Source: Lautropia dentalis
GTDB lineage: Bacteria; Pseudomonadota; Gammaproteobacteria; Burkholderiales; Burkholderiaceae_E
Direction: 5' to 3'
Length of the DNA: 64,000 nt
NCBI RefSeq assembly: GCF_003892345.1
Contig: NZ_RRUE01000001.1
Coordinates: 1,209,008 to 1,273,007, forward strand
The notes below the pieces were generated by a model. That model searched no databases, was not told the origin of the DNA, and was given only the letters and a program-made list of their open reading frames with translations. Shown here piece after piece: positions 56,155-64,000 of this stretch. The position numbers were made by a program, and so were the translations under genes. Positions within the stretch are counted from its first letter, which is position 1. Each line of letters opens with the position of its first letter.

Positions 56155-56225
56155 CCCCTTTTCAGGCATCCATCACACCATGCCCCGATGGATGAACGCC
56201 GAACACAAAACCCCGGAGCAAAGAC

Positions 56226-57062
56226 ATGATGCACAAGCGTACGGTGTCGGGTATCGTCCTGTCGGCCAGCGTGGCCGCACTGCTGGTCGCCTGCGGTGGC
56301 GGCTCCTCCGGCGGTGGTGACGCCAATACCCCGCAGAACAACAGCGGTGGTGGTGGCAGCAACGGCAACCTCGTGCTGCCCGGCAGCTACTGGGAGCTGG
56401 CCGGCATGAAATTCGTGCGTTCCGGCAGCTCGAAGCAGGCATCGGCCCAGCCCGGCAACGCCCGCACCGAAACCTCCGTTCTGGTCGAAGGCAAACTGTT
56501 CGTGGCCACCGTCAATGGTAACGGCAGCACGGGCGGCAATGGTTCGGCCACCGCGTCCAGCAGCACCGATACCGGTAACAGCAGTAGTGCCGACACCACG
56601 GTAGCCACGGGCAGCGCATCCAGCAATTCCGGAGCCACGGGTACCACCGGCACCATTGGAACCGTGGGCACCACGGGCACCACGACCGCAGGTGCCACGG
56701 GGTCCGCTGGCAGCGGCACGAACGGTGCCGTGGTCAGCTACCAGAGCGCCATCCAGATCGATTTTACCGGCCGCAGCGCTGGCACCTACCAGCTGGTGGG
56801 TACCCGGGCCGCCCTGGAAAACGCCGGGCAGCAGGCGCGTCTGGCCTTCATCCGGGTGGCCGTGCATGAAGGGAATGTCAACCAGAAGCGCAACACGTAT
56901 GTTGCCACCGGCGGCAGCATCGAGGTGACGGTGGGGGCTGACGGCAAGTTCCACATCAGCAGCACCACCTCGCTGCCGGTGTCCAAATCCCTGTGGTCGG
57001 CCGATGGGGGCGCAACGGCCTTGCCCGACCAGACGCAGATGATTCTGAAGGACGTGCACTGA
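56226..57062 (+). CDS. Hypothetical lipoprotein with Ser/Thr/Gly-rich linker
   Basis: The 278-residue protein starts at ATG 56226 or 56229. The lipobox is LLVAC at about residues 19-23, followed by a Gly/Ser/Asn spacer and PGSYWELAGMKFVRS. Residues about 95-165 are a low-complexity Ser/Thr/Gly/Ala linker with TTGT-type units. The C-terminal 100 residues (AIQIDFTGRSAGTYQLVGTR, NTYVATGGSIEVTVGADGKF) look like a beta-sandwich. No family is recognised. The related Thr-Thr-Gly units in LivM show this genome tolerates such repeats. Confidence 0.75.
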   Translation: MMHKRTVSGIVLSASVAALLVACGGGSSGGGDANTPQNNSGGGGSNGNLVLPGSYWELAGMKFVRSGSSKQASAQPGNARTETSVLVEGKLFVATVNGNGSTGGNGSATASSSTDTGNSSSADTTVATGSASSNSGATGTTGTIGTVGTTGTTTAGATGSAGSGTNGAVVSYQSAIQIDFTGRSAGTYQLVGTRAALENAGQQARLAFIRVAVHEGNVNQKRNTYVATGGSIEVTVGADGKFHISSTTSLPVSKSLWSADGGATALPDQTQMILKDVH

Positions 57063-57082
57063 CGGTTTGGCGGGCGTCCATT

Positions 57083-57119
57083 GAAAAAAAGCCGGCACGA
57101 TCGCGAGATCGGCCGGCTT
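57083..57119 (-). terminator. Rho-independent terminator of the 57230 gene
   Basis: GCCGGC (57091-57096) pairs with GCCGGC (57112-57117), with GATCGCGAGATC inside. On the minus strand it is followed by seven T (AAAAAAA at 57084-57090). It lies between convergent genes and serves mainly the minus-strand YncE-like gene. Confidence 0.8.
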
Positions 57120-57229
57120 CTCGTCGTTCAGCAGTCGGGGGAGATGAGCCCGTTTGCTGATCGCCTGGCAACGTGTGTGTCGGGCGGTTAGGGCATGACA
57201 GGCCTGTCATGCCCCGGTGCCGAATCAGC

Positions 57230-58627
57230 TCACTTGAACGAGAAGCGGCTGATGTGGTCGCCCGTGGTGTCGGTGGCGCCGCGCGACTTGTTCAGGGCCC
57301 AGACCACGCCCTTGCCGTCGGTGAAGACGTGGTTGGCGTAGGAACCGCCCATCAGGTTGGCCGTCAGGTTGCCGTTGGCATCCACCACGGCCACCGAGTT
57401 GGAGGCACGGTTGGCCACCCAGGCACGCTTGTGCACCGGATCCCACGTGACGGCCAGCGGGTTGGCACCGACCTTGGTGTCGGACTTCAGCGTGCCGTCG
57501 GCGGCGTTGAGGATCTGCAGGTTGTCGGTCTGCTGGCCGACCACGAACAGCAGGCCCTCTTCAGGGGCGTAGGCCACGCTCATCGCACCCTTCAGACCTT
57601 TCAGGTTGTAGACCTTCTCGATGGTCTCGGTGGCCTGGTCGATCACGTACAGCTGGTCGGTGGTGGAGGTGGCAAACAGCTTGCCATTGGCCTCATCCAC
57701 GGCGAAGGACAGCGGAGCCGGGGTGGTTTTGGTGCGGGTCGGCGAGACCAGTTCCAGACGGGTCTTCTCTTCCAGCGTGCTGGTGTTGAAGATGTTGATG
57801 TAGTTCTTGCCGTGGGCAGCCACATAGGCACGATGGCGCTTGCCGTCGACGGCCACGCCGTGGTTGTGCGGGGCGATCTTGTCGTTGAACTGCTTGACCA
57901 GCGACAGGTCGGACTGTTTGTACACGGCGACGGCGCCGGTGCGGGTGTTGCCGGTCCAGACGGTGTCGGTTTCATCGTCGACGGCGATGCCGTAGACGGC
58001 CTCGACCTGTTTGCCATCAGCCGTGGCGGCCGGGACGATCTGGGCTTCGAGCGCCAGCGACGACGGGTTGATCTTCATCAGGCTCGACACCTTGACCGGC
58101 GGGCGGCCCACGGCGGAGGTGACGAAGACGGCGTGGTTCTTCGCGCTGTAGGCACCCTGATAGAGGCCCGGGTTCAGTGCGGCACGCTTGATGTTGTAGT
58201 CGTGGTTGATGGAGAAGGGGATTTTCGGGGAGATCTTGAAGTCGATGACTTCGGCGTAGCCCGGGTTGACGGTCTGGACGACCACCGGGTGCAGACCCAC
58301 CGGCGACTCGGGCGGGACCGGGACCTGGGCGGTGAACTTGCCTTCGGCATTGACGCGCAGGATGGGCTGGGAGGTGATGGTGTCACCGTCGCTCAGCAGT
58401 TTGACATCCTGGCCGGGCTTGAAGCCGCTGCCGGAGACCTCGGCCGTGTCACCGGGGTAGACGGGGGCGTTGGTGACCGAAACGCTGCCTTTGTAATCGG
58501 GGTCGACCGGGTGGGTCAGGCCACGGGCCTGTACACCGGCACTGAAGGCCAGGGCTGCCAGTGCGACGGCCAGGGTAACGCCCTTCATTTGACCGCTGGA
58601 ACGAGTGTCAATGGTTTGCTTTTTCAT
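57230..58627 (-). CDS. YncE-like beta-propeller protein, exported (paralogue 1)
   Basis: The 465-residue protein has a Sec signal peptide (about residues 1-35, ending GVQA-RG). An immunoglobulin-like/TIG domain follows (about 45-130: YPGDTAEVSGSGFKPGQDVK, VPVPPESPVGLHPVVVQTVN), then a YncE-type propeller (NHAVFVTSAVGRPP, GIAVDDETDTVWTGNTRTGA, HNHGVAVDGKRHRAYVAAHG, AWVANRASNSVAVVDANGN). It is close in sequence and equal in length to the protein encoded at 59417-60814. Upstream is a Fur-box-like site. A role in iron homeostasis is inferred from that site and from YncE. Confidence 0.85.
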   Translation of the reverse strand: MKKQTIDTRSSGQMKGVTLAVALAALAFSAGVQARGLTHPVDPDYKGSVSVTNAPVYPGDTAEVSGSGFKPGQDVKLLSDGDTITSQPILRVNAEGKFTAQVPVPPESPVGLHPVVVQTVNPGYAEVIDFKISPKIPFSINHDYNIKRAALNPGLYQGAYSAKNHAVFVTSAVGRPPVKVSSLMKINPSSLALEAQIVPAATADGKQVEAVYGIAVDDETDTVWTGNTRTGAVAVYKQSDLSLVKQFNDKIAPHNHGVAVDGKRHRAYVAAHGKNYINIFNTSTLEEKTRLELVSPTRTKTTPAPLSFAVDEANGKLFATSTTDQLYVIDQATETIEKVYNLKGLKGAMSVAYAPEEGLLFVVGQQTDNLQILNAADGTLKSDTKVGANPLAVTWDPVHKRAWVANRASNSVAVVDANGNLTANLMGGSYANHVFTDGKGVVWALNKSRGATDTTGDHISRFSFK

Positions 58628-58907
58628 TCAATGAATCTCCGATACGGAAACGGAACGACAAACAGACAGAACAACGAACAGCAAAAGACAGGAATCACAA
58701 ACAGGCGGCCCGCAGCCGGTAGCAGAGCGATACCGTTTGGAGCAGGGATGGCGCGGGGCCGCGGGGTTGTTCTGCAGCCTCTTCGGGTACGGAACCTTCA
58801 GGGGCCGATGCACCGGGCAGGGGTATGAGCCCGGATGACGAATTCGTCACCGACAGGGAACGAATGATGTCTTACAGAACGTTCGGCATTGTATCTCAAT
58901 TTTCAAA

Positions 58908-58930
58908 ATGAGGTTCATTACCATTATTGA
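58908..58930 (-). promoter_or_regulatory. Fur-box-like site of the 57230 gene
   Basis: On the minus strand the sequence runs AATAATGGTAATGAACCTCA, two 5/6 matches to the Fur hexamer (GATAAT) in a row. The location is about 280 bases upstream of the start. A similar ATTCATTG-type block lies in front of the paralogue at 60970. Confidence 0.5.
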
Positions 58931-59416
58931 TGGCAGGGTGTTATATCCCTGCGAGTCATATGGATATCTGGTGCGTGTCATGGACTCATTGGGAGCTGCG
59001 TGGAGGGAAGCTCCCTTTGGGTAGGCGTCATGGTACTGGCGGTGGCCCTGAGCCATTGAAGATTCCGCTGCCCTGCTGACTTGTCCTGTATGCTCAAAGG
59101 GGCTTGGGGACGAATGCGTCCATGGCACGTGTCAGGCGTCCATGGCACGCGTCAGGAGAACAAAAAAACCCGGGCACGAAATCTTGCGGGAAGGTTGCGT
59201 GCCCGGGTTTTGGTACGTGTGCCCAGATCTGGGCGGCATGACCCGGTTCAGACTGTGTGCCCGGTTCCTGGCCATGTGGCCGGTTCTGGGCGGGGGGACA
59301 GACTCAGGTCATGTCACCGGGTTTCAGGCCATGTGCCCGGATTCAGGCCATCGGGTGCTGGATTCCCTGATGGCACAGGGGGTAACCGGCGCCGCAGATG
59401 ACCTGATGAGCTTCGC
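58931..59416. other. Intergenic region between the two YncE-like paralogues
   Basis: No gene is seen. It contains a tandem repeat GCGTCCATGGCACGyGTCAG at 59117-59155 and a terminator at 59162-59207. A degenerate repeat GTGCCCGGnTTCAGGCCAT occurs three to four times between 59240 and 59350. Confidence 0.45.
59162..59207 (-). terminator. Rho-independent terminator of the 59417 gene
   Basis: CCCGGGCAC (59169-59177) pairs with GTGCCCGGG (59199-59207). On the minus strand a run of seven T follows (59162-59168). It also has TTTT on the plus strand, so it may work both ways. Confidence 0.8.
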
Positions 59417-60814
59417 TCATTTGGCCGCGAAGCGGCTGATGTGGTCGCCGGTGGCGTCGGTGGCGCCACGCGATTTGTTCAGGCTCCAGACCGTGCCCTT
59501 GCCATCGGTGAACACATGGTTGGCATACGAACCGGCGGGCAGGTTGGCCACCAGCTTGCCGCTGGTATCCACCACGGCCACGGAATCCGAGGCGCGGTTG
59601 GCGATCCAGGCCTGTTTGTGCACCGGCTCCCAGACGACGGCCAGTGGATTGGCACCCACCTTGACATCGGCTTTCACGGTGCCGTCGGCGGCGTTCAGGA
59701 TCTGCACATTGTCGGTGCTCTGGCCGACCACGAACAGCAGCCCTTCCTCGGGAGCGACGGCCACGCTCATGGCATCCTTGACGCCCTTCAGGTTGAACAC
59801 CTTGTCGATGGCCAGGGTGGCCTCGTCGATCACGTAGATCTGGTCGGTGTCGGCCACCACGTACAGTTTGCCGGCGGCTTCATCGAGGGCCACCGAGATG
59901 GGCTCGGGCAGGGCCTTGGTGCGGGTGGGCGACTGCAGCTCGACGCGCTTGATCTCCTTGAGCGCGGCGGTGTCGAACACGTTCACGTAGGTGGCCGAAT
60001 CGGCGGCCACGTAGGCACGCTGGCGTTTGCCATTGACGGCCACGCCGTGGTTGTGCGGGGCGATCTTGTCGTCGAACTGCTTGACCAGCGACAGGTCGGC
60101 CTGGTTGTAGACGGCTACCGAGCCGGTGCGGGTGTTGCCCACCCAGATGGTGCCGGCCTCGTCATCCACGGCAATGCCGTAGACGGCCTGCAGCTGCCTG
60201 CCATCGGCGGTGCTGGCCGGGGTGATCTGCGCTTCGATGGCCAGGCTGGAGGGGTTGACCTTCATCAGGCTCGACTGTTTGACCGGCGGACGGCCCACGG
60301 CGGAGGTGACGTAGATGGCGTGGTTCTTCGCGCTGTAGGCGCCCTGATAGAGGCCTGGATTCAGCGCGGCACGGTGGATGTCGTAGCTGCTGGTGGCCGA
60401 GTACGGGATTTTGGGCGAGATCTTGAAGTCGAGGATTTCGGCATAGCCCGGGTTGACGCTCTGCACGACTACCGGGTGGATGCCCACCGGCGACTCGGGC
60501 GGAACCGGAACCTGGGCCTTGAAGTTGCCTTCGGCGTCGGCATGCAGGATGGGCTGGGTGGTGATGCTGTTGCCATCGCTCAGCAGGCGCACTTCCTGGC
60601 CGGGTTTGAAGTCGCTGCCTTCCACCTCGACGGTGCTGCCGGGATAGACGGGGGAAGTCTCGATGGAGACGCTGCCCTGATAGTCGGGGTTGACCGGGTG
60701 GGTCAGGCCATGGGCCTGGGCGCCGGCGGCGAAGGCCAGTGTGGCCAGGGCAACAGCGAAGGCAGCCCCCTTGAGGCGACCGTGGGAGGCAATCGTGGCA
60801 GGGGTTTGTTTCAT
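59417..60814 (-). CDS. YncE-like beta-propeller protein, exported (paralogue 2)
   Basis: The 465-residue protein starts at ATG 60814 (MKQTPATIASHGRLKGAAFA); the upstream extension of the frame is not conserved. It has a signal peptide ending AGAQA-HG, an Ig-like domain (YPGSTVEVEGSDFKPGQEVR) and a propeller (IYVTSAVGRPPVKQSSLMKV, TIWVGNTRTGSVAVYNQADL, AWIANRASDSVAVVDTSGK). It is a tandem paralogue of the 57230 product, differing mostly in conservative changes. A clear Fur-box-like sequence lies upstream, so iron regulation is likely. Confidence 0.85.
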   Translation of the reverse strand: MKQTPATIASHGRLKGAAFAVALATLAFAAGAQAHGLTHPVNPDYQGSVSIETSPVYPGSTVEVEGSDFKPGQEVRLLSDGNSITTQPILHADAEGNFKAQVPVPPESPVGIHPVVVQSVNPGYAEILDFKISPKIPYSATSSYDIHRAALNPGLYQGAYSAKNHAIYVTSAVGRPPVKQSSLMKVNPSSLAIEAQITPASTADGRQLQAVYGIAVDDEAGTIWVGNTRTGSVAVYNQADLSLVKQFDDKIAPHNHGVAVNGKRQRAYVAADSATYVNVFDTAALKEIKRVELQSPTRTKALPEPISVALDEAAGKLYVVADTDQIYVIDEATLAIDKVFNLKGVKDAMSVAVAPEEGLLFVVGQSTDNVQILNAADGTVKADVKVGANPLAVVWEPVHKQAWIANRASDSVAVVDTSGKLVANLPAGSYANHVFTDGKGTVWSLNKSRGATDATGDHISRFAAK

Positions 60815-60969
60815 GAAGATGGAACTCCGGATAGGGGCCAGCCCAAAGAGGAAGTTGCGGAGATGGATGGATAAGTCCATGACACGCGCCAGGGGCCAGC
60901 ATGGAAGGACCGGGGCAGGAATGATGCCCCGTAACGGGATCGAAAGATCAGGGGGCATTGTAGGTGCAT

Positions 60970-60990
60970 ATTGAGAATAATGTTCATTGA
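60970..60990 (-). promoter_or_regulatory. Fur-box-like site of the 59417 gene
   Basis: ATTGAGAATAATGTTCATTGA is a near match to the common Fur-box form ATGAGAATAATTATCATT. It lies about 155 bases upstream of the ATG at 60814. Confidence 0.65.
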
Positions 60991-61138
60991 CATTCAACGT
61001 ATATGGATATCGTTACGGGAGTGTCATGAGGTGTGATAGACGGGGCGGCTGTGTTCGGGGCACCGGGCACGGTGTTCTGGGCAGGGGATTGCTGCGCCGA
61101 CCGGTTGCTGCAACGAACGATATATGCGTCGCCGGAAC

Positions 61139-61161
61139 AAAAAAAACCGCCGGGAGGCGGC
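61139..61161 (-). terminator. Possible rho-independent terminator of the ATPase operon
   Basis: CCGCC (61147-61151) pairs with GGCGG (61156-61160). On the minus strand eight T follow (61139-61146). It lies about 190 bases beyond the ATPase stop. Confidence 0.55.
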
Positions 61162-61192
61162 GGGTGACGGCAGGCTTTGGCTGGTGGCGCCC

Positions 61193-61323
61193 CTCACCGG
61201 TGAGGAAGAGGGAGATGTGCCAAAGGCGCTCGCGCTACCGGAGTGAGGATATGGCCTCGCCGGTGCGGAAGAGGAAGATGTGCCCAGGGGGAGATACTGG
61301 CGGAAACCGGTATCTCCCCCTGG
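61193..61323. repeat. 29-bp direct repeats and a 14-bp perfect hairpin behind the ATPase gene
   Basis: CTCACCGGTGAGGAAGAGG with its AGATGTGCC end (61193-61221) recurs with four changes at 61256-61284. The second copy leads into CCAGGGGGAGATAC (61284-61297), which pairs exactly with GTATCTCCCCCTGG (61310-61323). No T-run follows; it may protect or process the 3' end of the ATPase transcript. The 530-base gap between the genes contains no other visible feature apart from the terminator and the Fur-like site. Confidence 0.65.
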
Positions 61324-61347
61324 CTGGTACGCCCGTATGGGCGTCGG

Positions 61348-63639
61348 TCAGACGTTGCCTGCGCGGGTGTGGTTGACCGGCGCCGGCAGGGCGCGCGGTG
61401 CCTGGGCAGGCTTCGGATTGCGCTTCAGGCCGGGCACCGGCTGCAGGCCGCCCCGCAGGGCGTTCAGCAGGAAGGTGATGGTGCTGCCGTTGTGCAGGAC
61501 CGAGGTGGCGATCGGGCTGAGCCTGCCGGTGGCTGCGGCCGCCAGGATGGCGGTGTTGGCCCCCACGATGAGCTTGAAGTTGGTGTCGATCTGCTTCATC
61601 GTGCGGTTGGCAATGGCCTTGGCATCGGCCACCCGGGCAATGTCGTCTTCCAGCAGGGCGATGTCGGAGGTGAGCCGCGCCAGATCGGCGCCGCGCTGCA
61701 TGGCAATGCCCACGTGGGCACCGGCCAGGGCCGGGGCGTCGTTCATGCCGTCGCCGACGAAGGCGATCTTCGCGCCGCTGGCGGTGAGTTCCGTGAGGAT
61801 GCGGGCCTTGTCCTGCGGCAGCAGCTGGGCGTGGTAGCCGTCCAGCCCCAGTTCGCGGGCCAGCTCGCGGGCACGGACCTCGTGGTCGCCGGTGAGCATG
61901 AGGACCTTCTTCACGCCCAGGCTGCGCAGCCGCGCGATGGTCTCGGCGGCGTTGGCCCGCACGCTGTCCTTCAGGGCGATGATGCCCAGCAGCTTGCCGC
62001 CAAAGCCGATGTAGAGCGGCGTCTTGCCCTCGGCCTGCAGGCGCTGGATGTCGTCCTCGTGGTCGCCCATGGAGATGGCTTCGTCATCTTCGAGGAAGTG
62101 ACGCGAGCCCACCACGATGCGCTTGCCCTGGATGACACTGGCCACGCCGTGCGCGGCAATGAAGTCGACCTTCTCGTGCGGGAAGTGACGGTTGCTGTGC
62201 CGGCGGGCGGCTTCCACCACGGCGTGGGCCAGCGGATGGAAGTAGTGCTCTTCCACGGAGGCGGCGATGTCCAGCACGTCGGTGGGGTCGAACTCCGGAT
62301 CGTAGGCCAGCACGTCGGTGACCACCAGCGCGCCCCGGGTGAGGGTGCCGGTCTTGTCGAAGACGAAGGTGTCGGCCTGCGACAGGCGCTCGAGTGCATC
62401 GCCGCCCTTGAACAGCACACCATCGCGTCCGGCCGTGTACATGGCGGACTTGAAGGCTACCGGGGTGGACAGCTTGAGTGCGCAGGCGTAGTCGGCCTGC
62501 AGCACGGCGGCGGCGCGCTTCCAGTCGCGCGACAGCAGCCAGGTGCCGCCGGCCAGACCGAAGATCCACGGTACCAGCCGGTCGGCCAGCCGGTCGGCCA
62601 TCAGCTGGGTGCCGCTCTTGGCCTGCAGGGCGTGCTGCACGTAGTTGGCGATGCGGGCACTGGCCGTGCCGGCGCCCACCTGCTCGGCGTAGATGCGGAT
62701 GCGGCCTTCTTCGATGACGGTGCCGCACAGCACGGCATCACCGCGGTGACGGGGTACCGGCACGCTTTCGCCGGTCATGCTGGCTTCGTTGACGGTGGCC
62801 TCGCCACCCAGCACCGTGCCGTCCACCGGAATGATGGCACCGGCCGCGCAGATGACGGTGTCGCCCACGCGCACGTCGGCGGCAGGGATCTGGTGCTCTT
62901 CGCCGTCGCGCTCGACCCAGACCTTGTCGGCATCGGGATGCAGCAGGTGCTTGAGCAGGTCATCCGAGCGGCGGGCGATGGATTCTTCCAGATACTCGCC
63001 CAGCGCCAGCATGAACAGCGTGGCGTTGGCCGCCATCTGGTCGCCGCTGGCGGTGGAGATGGCCACGGCCAGGGCTTCCAGCACGTGGTTGTTCAGGCCT
63101 TCCCGGAACAGGTCCTGCAGGGCGTCCTTGTAGAGCGGCAGCGAGACAGCCAGCGTGGCCGGTTTGGACAGCGTCTGCGGCACCTTGTTGGTGGACAGCA
63201 GCAGCAGTGCACTGGCCAGCAGGTCGCCGCCGGCCGACAGGACATGTTCGCCGGCGTTGTGCTTTTCCTGGGCGGCGGCCTGGATGGCGGCACCGCTGGC
63301 CCCGGTGGCCAGGCTGGCGGGCAGGCAGAGCAGCGCCCGTTCCAGATGGGCGGGGCTGGTCTTTCCGGTGGTGTAGGTGAGGGCGATCGAGCGGGCCTTG
63401 GTGTTCAGGCGCACGCTGGTCACGCCGGGCAGGTCCCGCAGGATGCGCTCGAGCGCCTTGGGCGCCAGGGCGGCCGAGCCGGCGGGCAGCTGGTAGCGGA
63501 AGCGGACGCGGCCATGGCTTTTGTGCGCCAGCGACAGCGTGGCGAACAGCCGGGGCGGTACGCTGTTTCCGGTGGCTGCCGGCGCAGGCGTGGGGGAGCC
63601 CCCGTGATGGCCGGTATCGGGCTGTTGGGCTTGGGTCAT
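61348..63639 (-). CDS. P1B-type heavy-metal-translocating ATPase with ACA instead of CPC
   Basis: The 763-residue protein has an N-terminal HMA-like ferredoxin fold without a CxxC pair (SHGRVRFRYQLP, LPGVTSVRLNTKARSIALTY). It then has TM helices, an actuator domain with TGES (289-292), and the phosphorylation site FDKTGT (Asp428). Also present are the P1B HP dipeptide (YFHPLAHAV), GDGMNDAPAL and C-terminal TM helices. In the metal-binding helix the usual CPC is replaced by YACALKLSTP (Ala385-Cys386-Ala387), so metal specificity is unusual. It starts 4 bases after the stop of a YtxH-like gene and is probably co-transcribed with it. Confidence 0.88.
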   Translation of the reverse strand: MTQAQQPDTGHHGGSPTPAPAATGNSVPPRLFATLSLAHKSHGRVRFRYQLPAGSAALAPKALERILRDLPGVTSVRLNTKARSIALTYTTGKTSPAHLERALLCLPASLATGASGAAIQAAAQEKHNAGEHVLSAGGDLLASALLLLSTNKVPQTLSKPATLAVSLPLYKDALQDLFREGLNNHVLEALAVAISTASGDQMAANATLFMLALGEYLEESIARRSDDLLKHLLHPDADKVWVERDGEEHQIPAADVRVGDTVICAAGAIIPVDGTVLGGEATVNEASMTGESVPVPRHRGDAVLCGTVIEEGRIRIYAEQVGAGTASARIANYVQHALQAKSGTQLMADRLADRLVPWIFGLAGGTWLLSRDWKRAAAVLQADYACALKLSTPVAFKSAMYTAGRDGVLFKGGDALERLSQADTFVFDKTGTLTRGALVVTDVLAYDPEFDPTDVLDIAASVEEHYFHPLAHAVVEAARRHSNRHFPHEKVDFIAAHGVASVIQGKRIVVGSRHFLEDDEAISMGDHEDDIQRLQAEGKTPLYIGFGGKLLGIIALKDSVRANAAETIARLRSLGVKKVLMLTGDHEVRARELARELGLDGYHAQLLPQDKARILTELTASGAKIAFVGDGMNDAPALAGAHVGIAMQRGADLARLTSDIALLEDDIARVADAKAIANRTMKQIDTNFKLIVGANTAILAAAATGRLSPIATSVLHNGSTITFLLNALRGGLQPVPGLKRNPKPAQAPRALPAPVNHTRAGNV

Positions 63640-63643
63640 GGGA

Positions 63644-64000
63644 TCACTCGTCGCCGTTTTCCTGTTCGGCGGCCACTTCGGCCTTCAGGTCGGCAATCTG
63701 TTCCTTGAATTCTTCCACGCTGCCGGCCACGCCTGCGTACAGCTTCATGGCCATGCGGATCAGCTTGGCACGTTTTTCCGGGTCGCCCAGCACATAGGCC
63801 GCGGCACCACCCAGCAGCAGGCCGAGGATGAACTGCTCGGTCTGGCGGTTGCCGCCGAACAGGCCCGACAGGCCCAGGCTCTGCCATGCGCTGTGGCCGC
63901 CGGTCTGGTTGAAGGCCTGCTGCGGGTTGAAGGCTTGCGGATTGAAGCCCGGGACCGGCTGCTGGCCATTGAAGTTCTGCTGTCCGTTGAACCCGGGTTG
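63644..64000 (-). CDS. YtxH-like membrane protein, C-terminal 118 residues (5' end outside window)
   Basis: This minus-strand frame is open to the window edge and has no start inside the window. The visible part begins with Gln/Asn/Phe/Gly/Pro-rich repeats (GFNGQQNF, GFNPQAFNPQQAFNQ). One TM segment follows (QFILGLLLGGAAAYVLG), then DPEKRAKLIRMAMKLYAGVA and a charged helix EEFKEQIADLKAEVAAEQEN. The YtxH-type arrangement of a glycine-rich TM helix followed by an amphipathic helix, directly before the metal ATPase gene, suggests a small partner protein of the pump (inference). Confidence 0.7.
   Translation of the reverse strand, partial: QPGFNGQQNFNGQQPVPGFNPQAFNPQQAFNQTGGHSAWQSLGLSGLFGGNRQTEQFILGLLLGGAAAYVLGDPEKRAKLIRMAMKLYAGVAGSVEEFKEQIADLKAEVAAEQENGDE

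Noticed and set aside
61243-63708. Open frame of about 820 codons on the plus strand
   Set aside because: Antisense shadow of the P-type ATPase gene, whose DKTGT, TGES and GDGMNDAP motifs are on the minus strand.

Overview
The window comes from a high-GC Gram-negative bacterium. Gene content and order (bamA-skp-lpxD-fabZ-lpxA-lpxB-rnhB, divergent ppsR/ppsA, divergent smpB/ratA-rnfH, guaB-guaA) point to Betaproteobacteria, order Burkholderiales. A Lautropia-like organism is my best guess, from gene content only. No rRNA, tRNA or CRISPR array was recognised.

Layout. (1) 1-19.1 kb is core genome: outer-membrane assembly and lipid A synthesis, RNase HII, a SpoU rRNA methyltransferase, PEP synthase and its regulator, NfeD and stomatin-type membrane proteins, the trans-translation protein SmpB, RatA/RnfH, and the two GMP-branch enzymes GuaB and GuaA. 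Two repeat elements lie between these genes. (2) 19.2-47.3 kb is an accessory region with mixed, often clearly AT-rich base composition. It holds a restriction endonuclease-like/DNA methyltransferase pair directly behind guaA; nested IS3, IS5-type and IS66 debris; an AT-rich three-gene operon (sce7726-like nuclease, sce7725-like protein, RES-domain toxin); three UPF0175-type antitoxin-like genes; an aspartate/glutamate racemase; a PepSY protein plus its truncated duplicate; a TonB-dependent receptor with a heptamer repeat upstream; an AbiE toxin-antitoxin pair; and a second TonB receptor gene split into two pieces almost 9 kb apart. Between those pieces lie IS21 ends, a truncated SDR gene, a sensor/transporter/glycerate-kinase operon, an AlkB fragment and an IS66 transposase. 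(3) 47.3-52.7 kb is a complete branched-chain amino-acid ABC transporter (livKHMGF, minus strand). (4) 52.7-64 kb holds three YncE-like beta-propeller proteins, two of them tandem paralogues with Fur-box-like sites upstream, a Thr/Gly-rich lipoprotein with a strongly folded leader, a second copy of the long inverted-repeat element, and a P1B-type ATPase with a non-canonical membrane metal motif beside a partial YtxH-like protein.

How it fits together. The accessory region looks like a defence and mobile-element hotspot behind guaA. It combines DNA modification/restriction, a candidate three-component abortive-infection module and several toxin-antitoxin parts. Around it are iron functions: TonB receptors, a PepSY membrane protein and Fur-type sites in front of the YncE paralogues. 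The strongest candidates for undescribed biology are the sce7726-sce7725-RES operon and a pair of 0.5-0.8 kb long-inverted-repeat elements whose internal hairpins show compensatory changes.
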